Shown: positions 25,833 to 36,706, counted from the first letter of the stretch. The stretch is 64,000 bases of DNA from Pseudomonadota bacterium (GCA_018242445.1 JAFEBW010000009.1:60668-124667); one strand, 5' to 3'. Notes: a model not told the origin generated them from the letters alone. Program-made: numbers and translations.

Positions 25833-26840
25833 TCAGTCCTCTGTCCTCAGTCCTCTGTCCTCTGAACCCCACAACCCGCGGATCGCGGCGATGCCTTGCG
25901 CGCCGTGCGCGCGGGCGCAGGGCAGGTCGGCGGTTCGTTGCCCGCCCAGCGCATAAATCGGCAGATCGGTGGTTTCGCGCAGGTGGGCGAAGCCGTCCCA
26001 TCCCAATGGCACGCGACCCGGGTGGCTGGGCGTGGCGGCGACGGGCCCCAACACGGCGAAATCCACGCCCAGCGCCTGCGCCCGCCGCAATTCATCGGCA
26101 TCGTGGCAGGATGCGGCAACCGGCAGCCTGGCGGGTAATGGCCGCTCGCGCAGTTGCGCCAGTTGCGCTGCACGCAGGTGCACGCCGACCCCCAGTTCGT
26201 GCGCGAGCCCGATCTCGCCGTTGAGCAACAACTCGGCGTGCTGCGCGCGGCACAGCTTGAGGGCTGCCTTGGCCAACGAGCGCAAGGCATTCGCGTCGCG
26301 ACCGCGCGCGCGCAACTGCACGCGGCGCGCACCGGCCTGCAAGGCGCATTCGAGATCCGCGAGGAAAGCGGCTTCATCGGCATCGGGATCGGGCGTGACC
26401 AGATAACGATCCGGCTGCAACAGCGCGGCGACGACGGGCCGGTCGGCCGGCGGCATCGCGTAGCTCGCCAGTTTCGACGTCGGCGACCACGCCAGCGCCT
26501 GTTTTTCGCGCCCGCTGGCCGTGCCGTCCCACGCGGCGATCGTGCGCACGTCCAGCACGATGCGTTTGTGTCGGTAGGCGAAGGGAACGGCGATCAGCGG
26601 CTCACTGCCGCCGACGTGGATGCCCAGTTCCTCGTGCAGTTCGCGGGTCAGGGCCTGCTCGGGCGTCTCACCCGGATCGACCTTGCCGCCGGGGAACTCC
26701 CACAGCCCGGCCAGATCGCGGCCGGCGGTGCGCCGCGCCAGCAGGATGCGCCCGCGCGCATCGCGGATGACCCCGGCGACGACGTGGATGGCGTGAGGCT
26801 GGGATTCGTGATTCGTGATTCGTGATTCGATTCCCGACAT
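25833..26840 (-). CDS. MutT Nudix hydrolase fused to a thiamine-phosphate-synthase-like domain
   Basis: 335 aa. Residues ~17-145 form a Nudix domain with the box G-x5-E-x7-R-E-L-x-E-E-L-G (G-G-K-V-D-P-G-E-T-P to E-E-L-G-I); residues ~150-325 form a TIM-barrel TenI/ThiE-like domain (V-Q-L-R-A-R-G-R, F-A-V-L-G-P-V, Y-A-L-G-G). The fusion next to secA is known in this bacterial group and is thought to clean 8-oxo-dGTP; the second domain's role is unclear. There is no start codon between the conserved I-H-V-V-A-G-V and a heptanucleotide array, so the start must be upstream; ATG 26840 has GGAAG ahead. Both ends of the frame run through heptanucleotide repeats (26804-26830 and 25836-25863). Confidence 0.88.
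   Translation of the reverse strand: MSGIESRITNHESQPHAIHVVAGVIRDARGRILLARRTAGRDLAGLWEFPGGKVDPGETPEQALTRELHEELGIHVGGSEPLIAVPFAYRHKRIVLDVRTIAAWDGTASGREKQALAWSPTSKLASYAMPPADRPVVAALLQPDRYLVTPDPDADEAAFLADLECALQAGARRVQLRARGRDANALRSLAKAALKLCRAQHAELLLNGEIGLAHELGVGVHLRAAQLAQLRERPLPARLPVAASCHDADELRRAQALGVDFAVLGPVAATPSHPGRVPLGWDGFAHLRETTDLPIYALGGQRTADLPCARAHGAQGIAAIRGLWGSEDRGLRTED
25836..25863. repeat. heptanucleotide array (GTCCTCT/GTCCTCA, 4 copies)
   Basis: Four near-identical 7-base units in tandem. They form the 3' end of the MutT-fusion frame, where they are read as the tail E-D-R-G-L-R-T-E-D. No inverted partner array was seen nearby. Confidence 0.8.
26804..26830. repeat. heptanucleotide array (ATTCGTG, 3 copies plus a partial)
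   Basis: Perfect 7-base tandem repeat inside the first codons of the MutT-fusion gene (read on the minus strand as S-R-I-T-N-H-E-S). Seven is not a multiple of three, so copy-number change would shift the frame. It is inverted relative to the array at 26894. Confidence 0.88.
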
Positions 26841-26893
26841 CACTTCACTTCCACTGATCGAACCCGCGAGCACATCGCGACTTTGCGTTGGGT

Positions 26894-26928
26894 TCTCACC
26901 ATTCACCAATCACGAATCACCCTTCACG
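26894..26928. repeat. heptanucleotide array (NNTCACS, 5 degenerate copies)
   Basis: Five 7-base units (TCTCACC, ATTCACC, AATCACG, AATCACC, CTTCACG) begin three bases after the secA stop in the direction of secA transcription. Together with the inverted array at 26804 it brackets 63 bases of unique sequence. Confidence 0.75.
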
Positions 26929-26931
26929 GCC

Positions 26932-29682
<2,751 letters not shown>

Positions 29683-29853
29683 GGATTGCGGAGTCCGTGG
29701 AAGGCGTGCGGCGTGCCGGGGAGCGGTTTGCAGGGAAGCGGTTGGCCGAAAACCGGCGCGCAAACGCGAAGGGCCGCCGTCGCGGCCCGGTCGTGCATTC
29801 TAACGTGGGGGCGGAGCCGTGCGTATCAAGACGAGTTCATCGAGGTGGCGCCA

Positions 29854-29985
29854 ACCCCTCCCTTGCCCTCCCCTGCTGCGCAAGGGAGGGAAATGAGCCG
29901 GGCTGTTTCGACCCCTCCCTTGCCCTCCCCTGCTGCGCAAGGGAGGGAAATGAGCCGGGCTGTTTCGACCCCTCCCTTGCCCTCC
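29854..29985. repeat. 57-bp tandem repeat (about 2.3 copies), third copy split by a palindromic element
   Basis: Units start at 29854, 29911 and 29968, exactly 57 bases apart, each beginning ACCCCTCCCTTGCCCTCC and containing an inverted repeat CCCTCCCTTGC / GCAAGGGAGGG. The third unit stops at 29985; its remainder (CCCTGCTGCGCAAGGGAGGG) resumes near 30051, after about 65 bases holding the hairpin at 30006. The region lies between secA and the M23 gene (gap 29683-30104), which otherwise holds only the secA upstream region. Confidence 0.85.
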
Positions 29986-30005
29986 GGCCCTGCCGGGCGC
30001 TCTTC

Positions 30006-30042
30006 GATGCGCGAACTGCCACCGGCAGTTCGCCAGCGCATC
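30006..30042. repeat. REP-like palindrome (GCGAACTGCC hairpin), copy 1
   Basis: Arms GCGAACTGCC / GGCAGTTCGC with loop ACC, extended by an outer GATGC/GCATC. It interrupts the third unit of the 57-bp repeat. The same hairpin with flanking CCCTGCCGGGCG lies at 59526-59549. Confidence 0.8.
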
Positions 30043-30078
30043 TCATCGCCCCCTGCTGCGCAAGGGAGGGAAATCAGG

Positions 30079-30097
30079 CTGCCCGCTGTGCGGGCAG
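30079..30097 (-). terminator. stem-loop downstream of the M23 peptidase gene
   Basis: Perfect 8-bp stem CTGCCCGC / GCGGGCAG with a three-base loop, eight bases beyond the stop codon on the minus strand. Only a short T-run (GATTT) follows, so termination strength is uncertain. Confidence 0.45.
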
Positions 30098-30104
30098 GCA
30101 GTTT

Positions 30105-31022
30105 CTATCTGCCGATCTTGGCCAGATACGGCATCGGGTTGACCGGGGCACCGTTGATCCACACCTCGAAGTGCAGGTGCGCGCCGGTGGAGCGGCCGGT
30201 CGAGCCCACCTTGGCGATCACGTCGCCGGCATGCACGAGGTCGCCGGGCTTGACCAGCAGCTTGGAGCAGTGCCCGTAGCGGGTGAAGTAGCCGTTGCCG
30301 TGGTCGATGTCCACCACGTTGCCGTAGCCGCCGTTGTCGAACTCGGCGCGCACCACGATGCCGTCGGCGGCGGCGTGGATCGGGTCGCCGATCTTGCCGT
30401 TGAGGTCGATGCCCTTGTGGAACTCGTGGCCGCCGTTGATCGGGTCGATGCGCCCGCCGAAAGGCGCCGACACGTAGGTGTCGGTCAAAGGCATCGCCGA
30501 GGGGATCTGGGCGTGGTCGAGGTCGCGGTTGCTCAGCAGGCTGTCGAGCAGTTGGAGCTGATCGCCGGAATGCGCGAATTTCGTCGTCAGCGTGGCCATC
30601 TGCGCGAGCAGTTGATCGGCATGCATCGCCGTGGTCGGCTCGTCGCCGCCACCGGTACCCGGCTGCGTGTTGAAATTGAACTCGCCGTCGTCGATCTTGC
30701 CCATGCGCACGAGACGCTCGCCGAGGGCGTTGAGGCGATTGGCCTGCGCCTGCAGCTCGCCGAGCTTGACCGCCATCGCGTTGATCTGGCGCTGCGCGTC
30801 GGCCTTCGATGCCGCCACCTGCGCCTTCTCCTGCGCCAATTGCGCCTGCGCCTGCCGCACCTGCGCCAGCGCCACGCCGCCGCGGGCGAAGAACCCGGTC
30901 GCGAAGGCCATCAAGGCCAATGCGCACAAGGCACCGCCGGCACCGAGGAACACCTTGCGGTCGCGATGCAGGCACAGCAATTTAGGGGATTTGAGATATT
31001 TCGATACGATAATGACATTCAT
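30105..31022 (-). CDS. M23-family peptidoglycan endopeptidase (LytM domain), membrane-anchored
   Basis: 305 aa. One membrane helix at about 25-45, then a coiled coil rich in Gln and Ala (52-110), a linker, and a C-terminal LytM domain with intact zinc ligands H202, D206 (H-K-G-I-D), H282 and H284 (G-A-H-L-H-F). It should cut peptide crosslinks or activate amidases in the periplasm; its coiled coil recalls EnvC/NlpD-type factors. The start M-N-V-I-I-V-S-K fits relatives next to secA. Its start codon shares the sequence CATG with the divergent dciA start chosen here. Confidence 0.9.
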   Translation of the reverse strand: MNVIIVSKYLKSPKLLCLHRDRKVFLGAGGALCALALMAFATGFFARGGVALAQVRQAQAQLAQEKAQVAASKADAQRQINAMAVKLGELQAQANRLNALGERLVRMGKIDDGEFNFNTQPGTGGGDEPTTAMHADQLLAQMATLTTKFAHSGDQLQLLDSLLSNRDLDHAQIPSAMPLTDTYVSAPFGGRIDPINGGHEFHKGIDLNGKIGDPIHAAADGIVVRAEFDNGGYGNVVDIDHGNGYFTRYGHCSKLLVKPGDLVHAGDVIAKVGSTGRSTGAHLHFEVWINGAPVNPMPYLAKIGR

Positions 31023-31485
31023 GCACGGACTGTCCGATATGCGCCTGCGGGGCACAGCCAGGGCCGATGCGGCTCCTCTATCCGCGCTGGCAGCCGCGGA
31101 GGGGGTCGGACTCGGCCGGATCATCGCCCGCGCGCGCCAGTTGGCGGCGCTGGACGAGCGGCTGCGTCGTGGCCTGCCGGAGGTGTTGCAGCCGCATTGC
31201 CGTCTGGGCAACGCAGGTTCCGGCAAGTTGGTCTATCTCGTCGATGCGCCGGTCTGGGGCACCCTGCTGCGGCAACACGCGCGCGCCCTGCTGGACGCCG
31301 CGGCCGCGGCCGGGATACAGGCTGGCGCGCTCACCGTCAAAGTGTCACCGCCGCCGCCCGAAGCCGGTGCGAAGGCGTCCAAACCGCTGTCTCAAGCTAC
31401 CCGCGATGCCTTGCGGAACACCGCCGAGTCCGTGGCCGACCCCGCCTTGCGGGCGCAACTGCTGCGGTTGGCTTCCATGGCCTGA
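31021..31485 (+). CDS. dciA: DUF721 protein, DciA-like replicative helicase loader
   Basis: 154 aa. The DUF721 core is visible: L-P-E-V-L-Q-P-H-C, then L-V-Y-L-V-D-A-P-V-W-G-T-L-L-R-Q-H-A-R-A-L-L. DciA proteins load DnaB in bacteria lacking DnaC or DnaI, and the gene often neighbours secA and the M23 gene. Start candidates are ATG 31012, 31021 and 31039. The AT-rich stretch 30979-31020, inside the 5' end of the M23 gene, may hold its promoter (GATAAT at 31008). The C-terminal half is Pro/Ala-rich. Confidence 0.82.
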   Translation: MHGLSDMRLRGTARADAAPLSALAAAEGVGLGRIIARARQLAALDERLRRGLPEVLQPHCRLGNAGSGKLVYLVDAPVWGTLLRQHARALLDAAAAAGIQAGALTVKVSPPPPEAGAKASKPLSQATRDALRNTAESVADPALRAQLLRLASMA

Positions 31486-31497
31486 CCGCTGCGGGCG

Positions 31498-31570
31498 CGT
31501 CCCTGGGAAGGACGGCCCTCGCACGCGGAACCATCCGCGTCGCCCCGGTCGGGCGACCAGGGAACGGAAG
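31498..31570. other. highly structured segment after dciA (three-stem, cloverleaf-like)
   Basis: An outer 7-bp stem TCCCTGG (31500-31506) / CCAGGGA (31557-31563) encloses a perfect hairpin ACGCGGA-ACCA-TCCGCGT (31523-31540) and a second one CGCCC / GGGCG (31541-31555). It lacks the T-loop signature of a tRNA. It may be a terminator complex, a dispersed repeat or a small structured RNA. Together with the arrays at 31647 and 31776 it is all I see in the gap 31486-31807. Confidence 0.4.
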
Positions 31571-31646
31571 TGTACAGGAAAACCGGCCAATCGAAAATAG
31601 TCAATCGAATCCGAGACTTATGTCACGGAGTCGGGGGAAGAGCGTA

Positions 31647-31667
31647 ATTGGGGGCTGGGGATTGGTG
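31647..31667. repeat. heptanucleotide array (ATTGGGG, GCTGGGG, ATTGGTG)
   Basis: Three 7-base units. Read on the minus strand they give AATCCCC-type units, so the array is inverted relative to the one at 31776; 108 bases separate the two. Confidence 0.6.
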
Positions 31668-31775
31668 ACGACAAGAGCAACGCCGCTCGCGGACACAACC
31701 GGCGGACGGTGTGCTGGAAGGTAGCCAACGGCAGCTAGCCCTGCGCAGCGGCCGTGCAGGTCGCCGCTTCTTACG

Positions 31776-31803
31776 ATTCCCTATTCCCTACTCCCCATTC
31801 CCG
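31776..31803. repeat. heptanucleotide array (ATTCCCT x2, ACTCCCC, ATTCCCG)
   Basis: Four 7-base units just beyond the lpxC stop codon on the minus strand. It is paired with the inverted array at 31647. Confidence 0.8.
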
Positions 31804-31807
31804 GCCT

Positions 31808-32719
31808 TCACACCGCTTGCGCCGGATGCGCGTAGGAGATCGGGGCCAAAGCCGGATCCTGGAAGGTGACCTCTTCCCACGCCGTGCGATCGGCCAGCAG
31901 GGTGCGCAGCAGCAGGTTGTTGAGCTGGTGGCCGGACTTGAAACCGTAGAACGCGCCGATCAGGCTGTGGCCGAGCAGGTACAGGTCGCCGATGGCGTCG
32001 AGGATCTTGTGCTTGACGAACTCGTCCTCGTAGCGCAGGCCGTCCTCGTTGAGGATGCGGTAGTCGTCGAGCACGATCGCGTTGTCCATGCTGCCGCCGA
32101 GCACCAGCTTGCGGTCGCGCAGCATCTCGATGTCCTTCATGAAGCCGAAGGTGCGCGCGCGGCTGACTTCCTTGACGAACGAGGTGGTGGAGAAATCGAC
32201 CTCGGCCGAGGAGGTGGAGCGGGTGATGATCGGGTGGTTGAACTGGATGGTGAAGCCGACCTTGAAGCCGTCGAACGGCTCGAAGCGCGCCCACTTGTCG
32301 CCGTCCTCCACGCGCACCGCCTTCTTGATGCGGATGAAACGCTTGGCGACGTTCTGCTCCTCGATGCCGGCCGATTGCAGCAGGAACACGTACGGGCCGG
32401 CCGAGCCGTCCATGATCGGCACTTCGGGCGCCGACAAGTCCACGTAGGCGTTGTCGATGCCCAGGCCCGCCATCGCCGAGAGCAGGTGCTCGACGGTCAT
32501 GATGCGCACGTCGCCGTGCACGAGGGTGGACGAAAGGCTGGTGTCGCCGACGTGCTCGGCACGCGCGCGGATTTCGACCGGAGGACTCAAGTCCACGCGC
32601 CGGAACACGATGCCGGTATCCGGCGCCGCCGGGCGCAGGGTCATGAACACTTTCTGCCCCGAATGCAGGCCCACGCCGGTGGCGCGGATGACATTCTTGA
32701 GCGTGCGTTGTTTGATCAT
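31808..32719 (-). CDS. lpxC: UDP-3-O-acyl-N-acetylglucosamine deacetylase LpxC
   Basis: 303 aa. Zinc ligand H78 in V-E-H-L-L-S-A, and the H-K-I-L-D-A-I-G-D motif near residue 237 that gives the other His and Asp ligands; the substrate loop D-G-S-A-G-P-Y is intact. LpxC carries out the committed step of lipid A synthesis in the cytosol. It follows ftsZ as in many gammaproteobacteria, but with a 326-base gap and its own promoter-like sequence, so it may be transcribed separately. Confidence 0.96.
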   Translation of the reverse strand: MIKQRTLKNVIRATGVGLHSGQKVFMTLRPAAPDTGIVFRRVDLSPPVEIRARAEHVGDTSLSSTLVHGDVRIMTVEHLLSAMAGLGIDNAYVDLSAPEVPIMDGSAGPYVFLLQSAGIEEQNVAKRFIRIKKAVRVEDGDKWARFEPFDGFKVGFTIQFNHPIITRSTSSAEVDFSTTSFVKEVSRARTFGFMKDIEMLRDRKLVLGGSMDNAIVLDDYRILNEDGLRYEDEFVKHKILDAIGDLYLLGHSLIGAFYGFKSGHQLNNLLLRTLLADRTAWEEVTFQDPALAPISYAHPAQAV

Positions 32720-32761
32720 GTTGTGCGATCTCCAAGGGCGGAGCGCGACAAGGCGGGGCCG

Positions 32762-32789
32762 AGAATAGCACGCGTTTTACCAAATTCAA
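32762..32789 (-). promoter_or_regulatory. sigma70-type promoter candidate for lpxC
   Basis: On the minus strand TTGAAT, 16 bases, TATTCT. The surrounding 32765-32795 stretch is AT-rich in an otherwise GC-rich region. It lies about 45 bases upstream of the lpxC ATG. Confidence 0.6.
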
Positions 32790-32990
32790 ACAATTCGGTG
32801 ACGCCATCGTCCCATTTTTGACGGCAATGGTTCGCCCTTTCCCCAATCAACTACTCGGCTGTGTTTATAAGCGACTCCTGGTGCGCATCACGAACCCGAA
32901 AACCTGACGCAAACCTGAAGCCTGCATCAGGATCGGATGGCGTGCCCCCAGCCGCGCCCATGGCGCGGATGAGGGAGTGGGTGCAGGGAT

Positions 32991-33017
32991 CGGGGCCGAA
33001 AGTTCCCTTCGGCCCCG
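32991..33017 (-). terminator. stem-loop between ftsZ and lpxC
   Basis: Perfect 10-bp stem CGGGGCCGAA / TTCGGCCCCG with a seven-base loop, 28 bases beyond the ftsZ stop. On the minus strand no T-run follows; the T-rich side (GATTTGTTT) is on the plus strand. It may protect the ftsZ mRNA 3' end rather than terminate. The remainder of the gap 32720-33045 shows nothing further apart from the lpxC promoter. Confidence 0.5.
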
Positions 33018-33045
33018 GATTTGTTTCAATTTCCTCAACGCCGCA

Positions 33046-34287
33046 TCAATCGGCCTGGCGGCGCAGGAAGGCCGGGATGTCGAGGTAGGCATCGTTGGAA
33101 TCCAGCGCCGTCTGCACCGGCTCGACGCGGCGGCCGGCCCCGTTGCGCAGGCTGCCGGCGAAGCCCGAGGTCACCGGCGCATCCACCGCATCGACCACCG
33201 GGTATTCGGCGCGGCCGGTGGTTGCGTTGCGCACCAGCTTCACCTGCGGGGCGCGCTGCACGTTGCGCTCGGCGGTGTAGCCGCGCTCCTCGCGCTCGGA
33301 ACCGCGCACCGGCTGGCGCGCCGCCTGCCGGTTCAGGCCGGTGGCGACCACGGTCACCCGCACCTCGTCGGCCATGTCCGGGTCGAGCACGGTGCCGACG
33401 ATGACGGTGGCGTCCTCGCTGGCGAACTCCTCGATGGTGCGGCCGACCTCGTCGTACTCGCGCATGGTGAAGTCCGGGCCGGCGGTGATGTTGACGAGGA
33501 TGCCGTTGGCGCCGGTCAGGCTCACTTCATCCAGCAGCGGGTTGCTGACCGCCATCTCGGCGGCGGTCATCGCGCGCTCCGCGCCGCTGGCGATGCCCGA
33601 GCCCATCATCGCCATGCCCATCTCGCTCATCACCGTGCGCACGTCGGCGAAGTCCACGTTGATCAGGCCCGGGCGCACGATCAGGTCGGCGATGCCCTGC
33701 ACCGCGCCGAGCAGCACGTCGTTGGCGGCCTTGAACGCCTGCACCATGGTCGCCTCGCGGCCGAGCACGTTGATCAGCTTCTCGTTGGGAATGGTGATCA
33801 GCGAGTCGCAGTGCTGGGCCAGTTCCTCGATGCCCTTGAGCGCGACCTGCATGCGCCGGCGGCCCTCGAAGGGGAACGGCTTGGTGACCACGGCCACGGT
33901 CAGGATGCCCAGCTCCTTGGCCAGTTGCGCCACCACCGGCGCCGCGCCGGTGCCGGTGCCGCCGCCCATGCCGGCGGTGATGAACACCATGTCCGCGCCT
34001 TCCAGCGCCTCGACGATGCGCTCGCGATCCTCCAGCGCGGCCTGCCGGCCGACTTCCGGGTTGGCGCCCGCGCCCAGGCCCTTGGTGACGTTGCCGCCCA
34101 GTTGCAGTTGCAGCTTGGAGCCGGCGCTCTTGATCGCCTGCGAATCGGTGTTGGCGGTGATGAATTCCACGCCCTGGATGTTGCTGTTGACCATGTGCGC
34201 GACCGCGTTGCCGCCGCCGCCGCCCACGCCGATGACCTTGATGACCGCGTTGGGAGCGATTTTCTCGATGAGTTCAAAGTGCGCCAT
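33046..34287 (-). CDS. ftsZ: cell division protein FtsZ
   Basis: 413 aa. The tubulin signature G-G-G-T-G-T-G is at 108-114, the T7 synergy loop N-V-D-F-A-D-V-R near 207, and the conserved C-terminal peptide D-I-P-A-F-L-R-R-Q that binds FtsA and ZipA is intact. The ATG at 34287 has GGAGAG nine bases upstream. FtsZ polymerises into the Z-ring. A GT-rich leader of 257 bases (34288-34544) separates it from ftsA and probably contains extra ftsZ promoters, though I cannot assign one with confidence. Confidence 0.97.
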   Translation of the reverse strand: MAHFELIEKIAPNAVIKVIGVGGGGGNAVAHMVNSNIQGVEFITANTDSQAIKSAGSKLQLQLGGNVTKGLGAGANPEVGRQAALEDRERIVEALEGADMVFITAGMGGGTGTGAAPVVAQLAKELGILTVAVVTKPFPFEGRRRMQVALKGIEELAQHCDSLITIPNEKLINVLGREATMVQAFKAANDVLLGAVQGIADLIVRPGLINVDFADVRTVMSEMGMAMMGSGIASGAERAMTAAEMAVSNPLLDEVSLTGANGILVNITAGPDFTMREYDEVGRTIEEFASEDATVIVGTVLDPDMADEVRVTVVATGLNRQAARQPVRGSEREERGYTAERNVQRAPQVKLVRNATTGRAEYPVVDAVDAPVTSGFAGSLRNGAGRRVEPVQTALDSNDAYLDIPAFLRRQAD

Positions 34288-34544
34288 GTGTGTCTCTCCG
34301 TTGGTTGAATGTGTCGTGGTGTGTTTGGATTGCCGTGCCCGTGTGCCGCCGTTGTCTTGCTTGTCCTGCCGATGTGTTGCGCCCCGCCGATCCTGCCTGC
34401 CGTGTCCGTCGCCCGTACCCGTGTCCTCGCCTGCCGCCACCGGGCATTCCGCGCCGTCGGCATGCCCGAAAAGATCCAGATTCCAGTGTTTGCGTCCGCC
34501 CATCCCGCCTGCCGCTCCCGTGCTGCCCATCCTTGTCCTGCGTT

Positions 34545-35780
34545 TCAGAACTGCCCCTTGAACCATTTGCCCACCCGCCCCAGCGCGCCGCCGACCTTGC
34601 CGGTGGGCAGGCGCGAGCGCTGCGGATGCTCGAACCGGCTGCCCCACAGCAGCAGACCCACGCCGGTGGCGTGCACCGGGTTGCCGACCACGTCGCCGAG
34701 CCCGGTCACCTGCTGCGGGATGCCCATGCGCACGGGCATGTGCAACATTTCCTCGGCCAGCTCGGCCACGCCTTCCATCTTCGAAGCCCCGCCGGTGAGC
34801 ACCAGCCCGGAGCGCACGCGCTCCTCGAAACCCGAGCGGCGCAGTTCGGCCTGCACCATCTCGAACATTTCCTCGTAGCGGTTCTGCACCGCCTCGGCCA
34901 GCGCCTGCCGCGCCAGTCGCCGCGGCGGCCGCTCGCCCACGCCGGGCACCTGGATGGATTCCTCGGCGGTGGCCAGTTGCGCCAGCGCGCAGGCGTAGCG
35001 CACCTTGATGTTTTCCGCGTCCGGGGTGGGCGTGCGCAGCAGGTGGGCGATGTCGTTGGTGACCTGGTCGCCGGCGATCGGCAGCGAGGCGCTGTGACAG
35101 ATCGCGCCGTTGATGTACACCGCGATGTCGGTGGTGCCCGCGCCGATGTCCACCAGCGCCACGCCCAGATCCTTCTCGTCGTCGGTGAGCACCGCGGTGG
35201 ACGAGGCGATCGAGCCCAGGATCAGGTCGTCCACCTGCAGGTTGCAGCGGTTGATGCACTTGCTGATGTTCTGCATCGCCGACTGCGCGCCGGTGACCAG
35301 GTGCGCGCGCACTTCCAGGCGCACGCCGGACATGCCCACCGGGTTGCGGATGGATTCGGTGGAGTTGTCGATCACGTAGTCCTGCGGGATCGCATGCAGG
35401 ATCCTCTGATCGGCCGAAATGGCCACCGCCCGCGCCGCCTGCAGCACGCTGTCGAGGTCGGCATAGGTGACCTCGCCGCCCTTGATCGGCACGATGCCCG
35501 GCGAGTTGCGGCATTGCGTGTGGCTGCCGGAGATGCTCGCGTACACCGAGCTGATCTCGCAGCCGGCCATCATCTCGGCTTCCTGCACGGCGCGCTGGAT
35601 CGACTGCACGGTGGATTCGATGTCCACCACCACGCCGCGCTTGAGCCCGCGCGATTCGTGGGTGCCAAGGCCGATTACCTCGACCGGGTTGCCGGGGGAA
35701 TACTCGCCGACCAGCGCGACCACCTTGGAGGTGCCCACGTCGAGGCCGACGATCAGGGATTTGTCGCCTTTGCGGTTCAT
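34545..35780 (-). CDS. ftsA: cell division protein FtsA
   Basis: 411 aa actin-like ATPase. Phosphate 1 motif V-G-L-D-V-G-T-S-K at about 13-21, I-D-I-G-A-G-T-T-D near 204, and a C-terminal amphipathic helix (W-F-K-G-Q-F) for membrane binding. It tethers FtsZ to the membrane. Its ATG overlaps the stop of a 36-codon frame that repeats the first codons of ftsA (see 35777). Confidence 0.96.
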   Translation of the reverse strand: MNRKGDKSLIVGLDVGTSKVVALVGEYSPGNPVEVIGLGTHESRGLKRGVVVDIESTVQSIQRAVQEAEMMAGCEISSVYASISGSHTQCRNSPGIVPIKGGEVTYADLDSVLQAARAVAISADQRILHAIPQDYVIDNSTESIRNPVGMSGVRLEVRAHLVTGAQSAMQNISKCINRCNLQVDDLILGSIASSTAVLTDDEKDLGVALVDIGAGTTDIAVYINGAICHSASLPIAGDQVTNDIAHLLRTPTPDAENIKVRYACALAQLATAEESIQVPGVGERPPRRLARQALAEAVQNRYEEMFEMVQAELRRSGFEERVRSGLVLTGGASKMEGVAELAEEMLHMPVRMGIPQQVTGLGDVVGNPVHATGVGLLLWGSRFEHPQRSRLPTGKVGGALGRVGKWFKGQF

Positions 35781-35887
35781 GGTTGCGCCTGCATCTGCGT
35801 GCCGCGGATGACCTGCGCCGAGCTGCTTCGAGGCAGCCCGACGTCGAGCCCGACGGCGTATGGGGTCTTGTCGCCTTTGCGGTTCAT
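35777..35887 (-). pseudogene. 36-codon relic of the ftsA 5' end between ftsQ and ftsA
   Basis: The frame starts M-N-R-K-G-D-K and continues V-G-L-D-V-G, like the first 18 residues of FtsA; the first 20 bases are identical to the ftsA start, after which the copies diverge with small indels. It begins in an ATGA overlap with the ftsQ stop and ends in an ATGA overlap with the ftsA start, so translation could pass from ftsQ through it to ftsA. It looks like a 107-base partial tandem duplication that decayed but kept the coupling. Whether the peptide has any role is unknown. Confidence 0.75.
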
Positions 35888-36654
35888 GTACGTGCCTGTG
35901 GCTTGCTGGCGCCGGCAGGTGCGCGGCGCTTGGTGGGTGCGGACGGCTTGGCCTGGACGGGGTCCTGCCAGCTCAGGGAAAAACCATTGGTGTAGCGAAG
36001 ATCGGCGCGCAGCAGGGTCGAGCCCTGACGGGTGGCGACCAGCCGCGGCAGCAGGTGGACGAAACGCTGCAGGCGATCGAGGGCGTCGTTGCGGCCGACC
36101 ACCACGTCCACGCCGTCGCGCAGGTGCACCGTCCAGCTGTCGCGGTCGGACAGGCTCACGCCCAGCACCTGCCAGCCGGCCGCGGCGAACAGGGGCTGCA
36201 CCTGGTTGTACAGCGCCACCACGTCGCTCGCCCGGCCATCCGGGCCTTCCAGCGCCGGCAGGTTCGCCAGGTCCGGGCTGCCCGGCGCGGAGAACACCAG
36301 CCCGTGGTCGGACAGCAGCTTGTCGCGATCCCAGCGCGCAAACGCATGATGTTCGGTCAAGCGCACCATCAGCACGTCCGGCCACTGCTTGCGCACCTCC
36401 ACGTGCTCCACCCACGGCATCGCCGCGATGGCGTCGCGTATGGCCTCGATGTGGACGGAGAAGAAGCCCTTGCGCACCTGCGGCAGCACCACCGCGCGCA
36501 CCTGCTCGGCGCTGACCTGCTTGAACGGCCCGCTGACCTCCAGCCGGCGCATCGGCCAGTGGTCGCCCGACCGGCCGCTGAGCACGAAGGCCACCGGCAG
36601 CGCGAACAGCGCGATCGCCAGCACCCAGGCCAGCAGGCGGACGAGGGCGTTCAT
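35884..36654 (-). CDS. ftsQ: cell division protein FtsQ
   Basis: 256 aa bitopic protein: a membrane helix at about 8-27, the POTRA domain (M-R-R-L-E-V-S-G-P-F ... G-F-F-S-V), and the beta domain with M-P-W-V-E-H-V-E-V-R-K-Q-W-P and L-V-A-T-R-Q. It links FtsB/FtsL to other divisome proteins in the periplasm. The Lys/Pro/Ala-rich C-terminal tail (last ~25 residues) is not conserved. Its ribosome binding site is inside a perfect hairpin (36657-36677), and 136 bases separate it from ddlB, unlike the overlaps elsewhere in the cluster. Confidence 0.94.
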   Translation of the reverse strand: MNALVRLLAWVLAIALFALPVAFVLSGRSGDHWPMRRLEVSGPFKQVSAEQVRAVVLPQVRKGFFSVHIEAIRDAIAAMPWVEHVEVRKQWPDVLMVRLTEHHAFARWDRDKLLSDHGLVFSAPGSPDLANLPALEGPDGRASDVVALYNQVQPLFAAAGWQVLGVSLSDRDSWTVHLRDGVDVVVGRNDALDRLQRFVHLLPRLVATRQGSTLLRADLRYTNGFSLSWQDPVQAKPSAPTKRRAPAGASKPQART

Positions 36655-36656
36655 GG

Positions 36657-36677
36657 GTTTCCTCCGCGGGAGGAAAC
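36657..36677 (-). promoter_or_regulatory. hairpin sequestering the ftsQ ribosome binding site
   Basis: Arms GTTTCCTCC and GGAGGAAAC pair perfectly over nine bases with a three-base loop, two bases before the ftsQ ATG. The Shine-Dalgarno GGAGGA is entirely within the 3' arm. Confidence 0.65.
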
Positions 36678-36678
36678 A

Positions 36679-36706
36679 GGGAATGGGGAGTAGAGCATGG
36701 GGAATG
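36679..36706. repeat. heptanucleotide array (GGGAATG-type, 4 copies)
   Basis: Units GGGAATG, GGGAGTA, GAGCATG, GGGAATG. It is inverted relative to the array at 36751, 44 bases away, so the ftsQ leader RNA could fold over both. Confidence 0.8.

Noticed and set aside
29854..30080. Possible CRISPR array
   Set aside because: The units are directly adjacent tandem copies of 57 bases with no regular spacers, and no cas genes are present.
31498..31570. tRNA gene
   Set aside because: The 7-bp closing stem is suggestive, but there is no T-loop signature, no proper D arm and no plausible anticodon loop.
34288..34544. Possible small gene in the ftsA-ftsZ gap
   Set aside because: Frames there run through low-complexity GT/CCG-rich sequence without a ribosome binding site; better explained as a long ftsZ leader.
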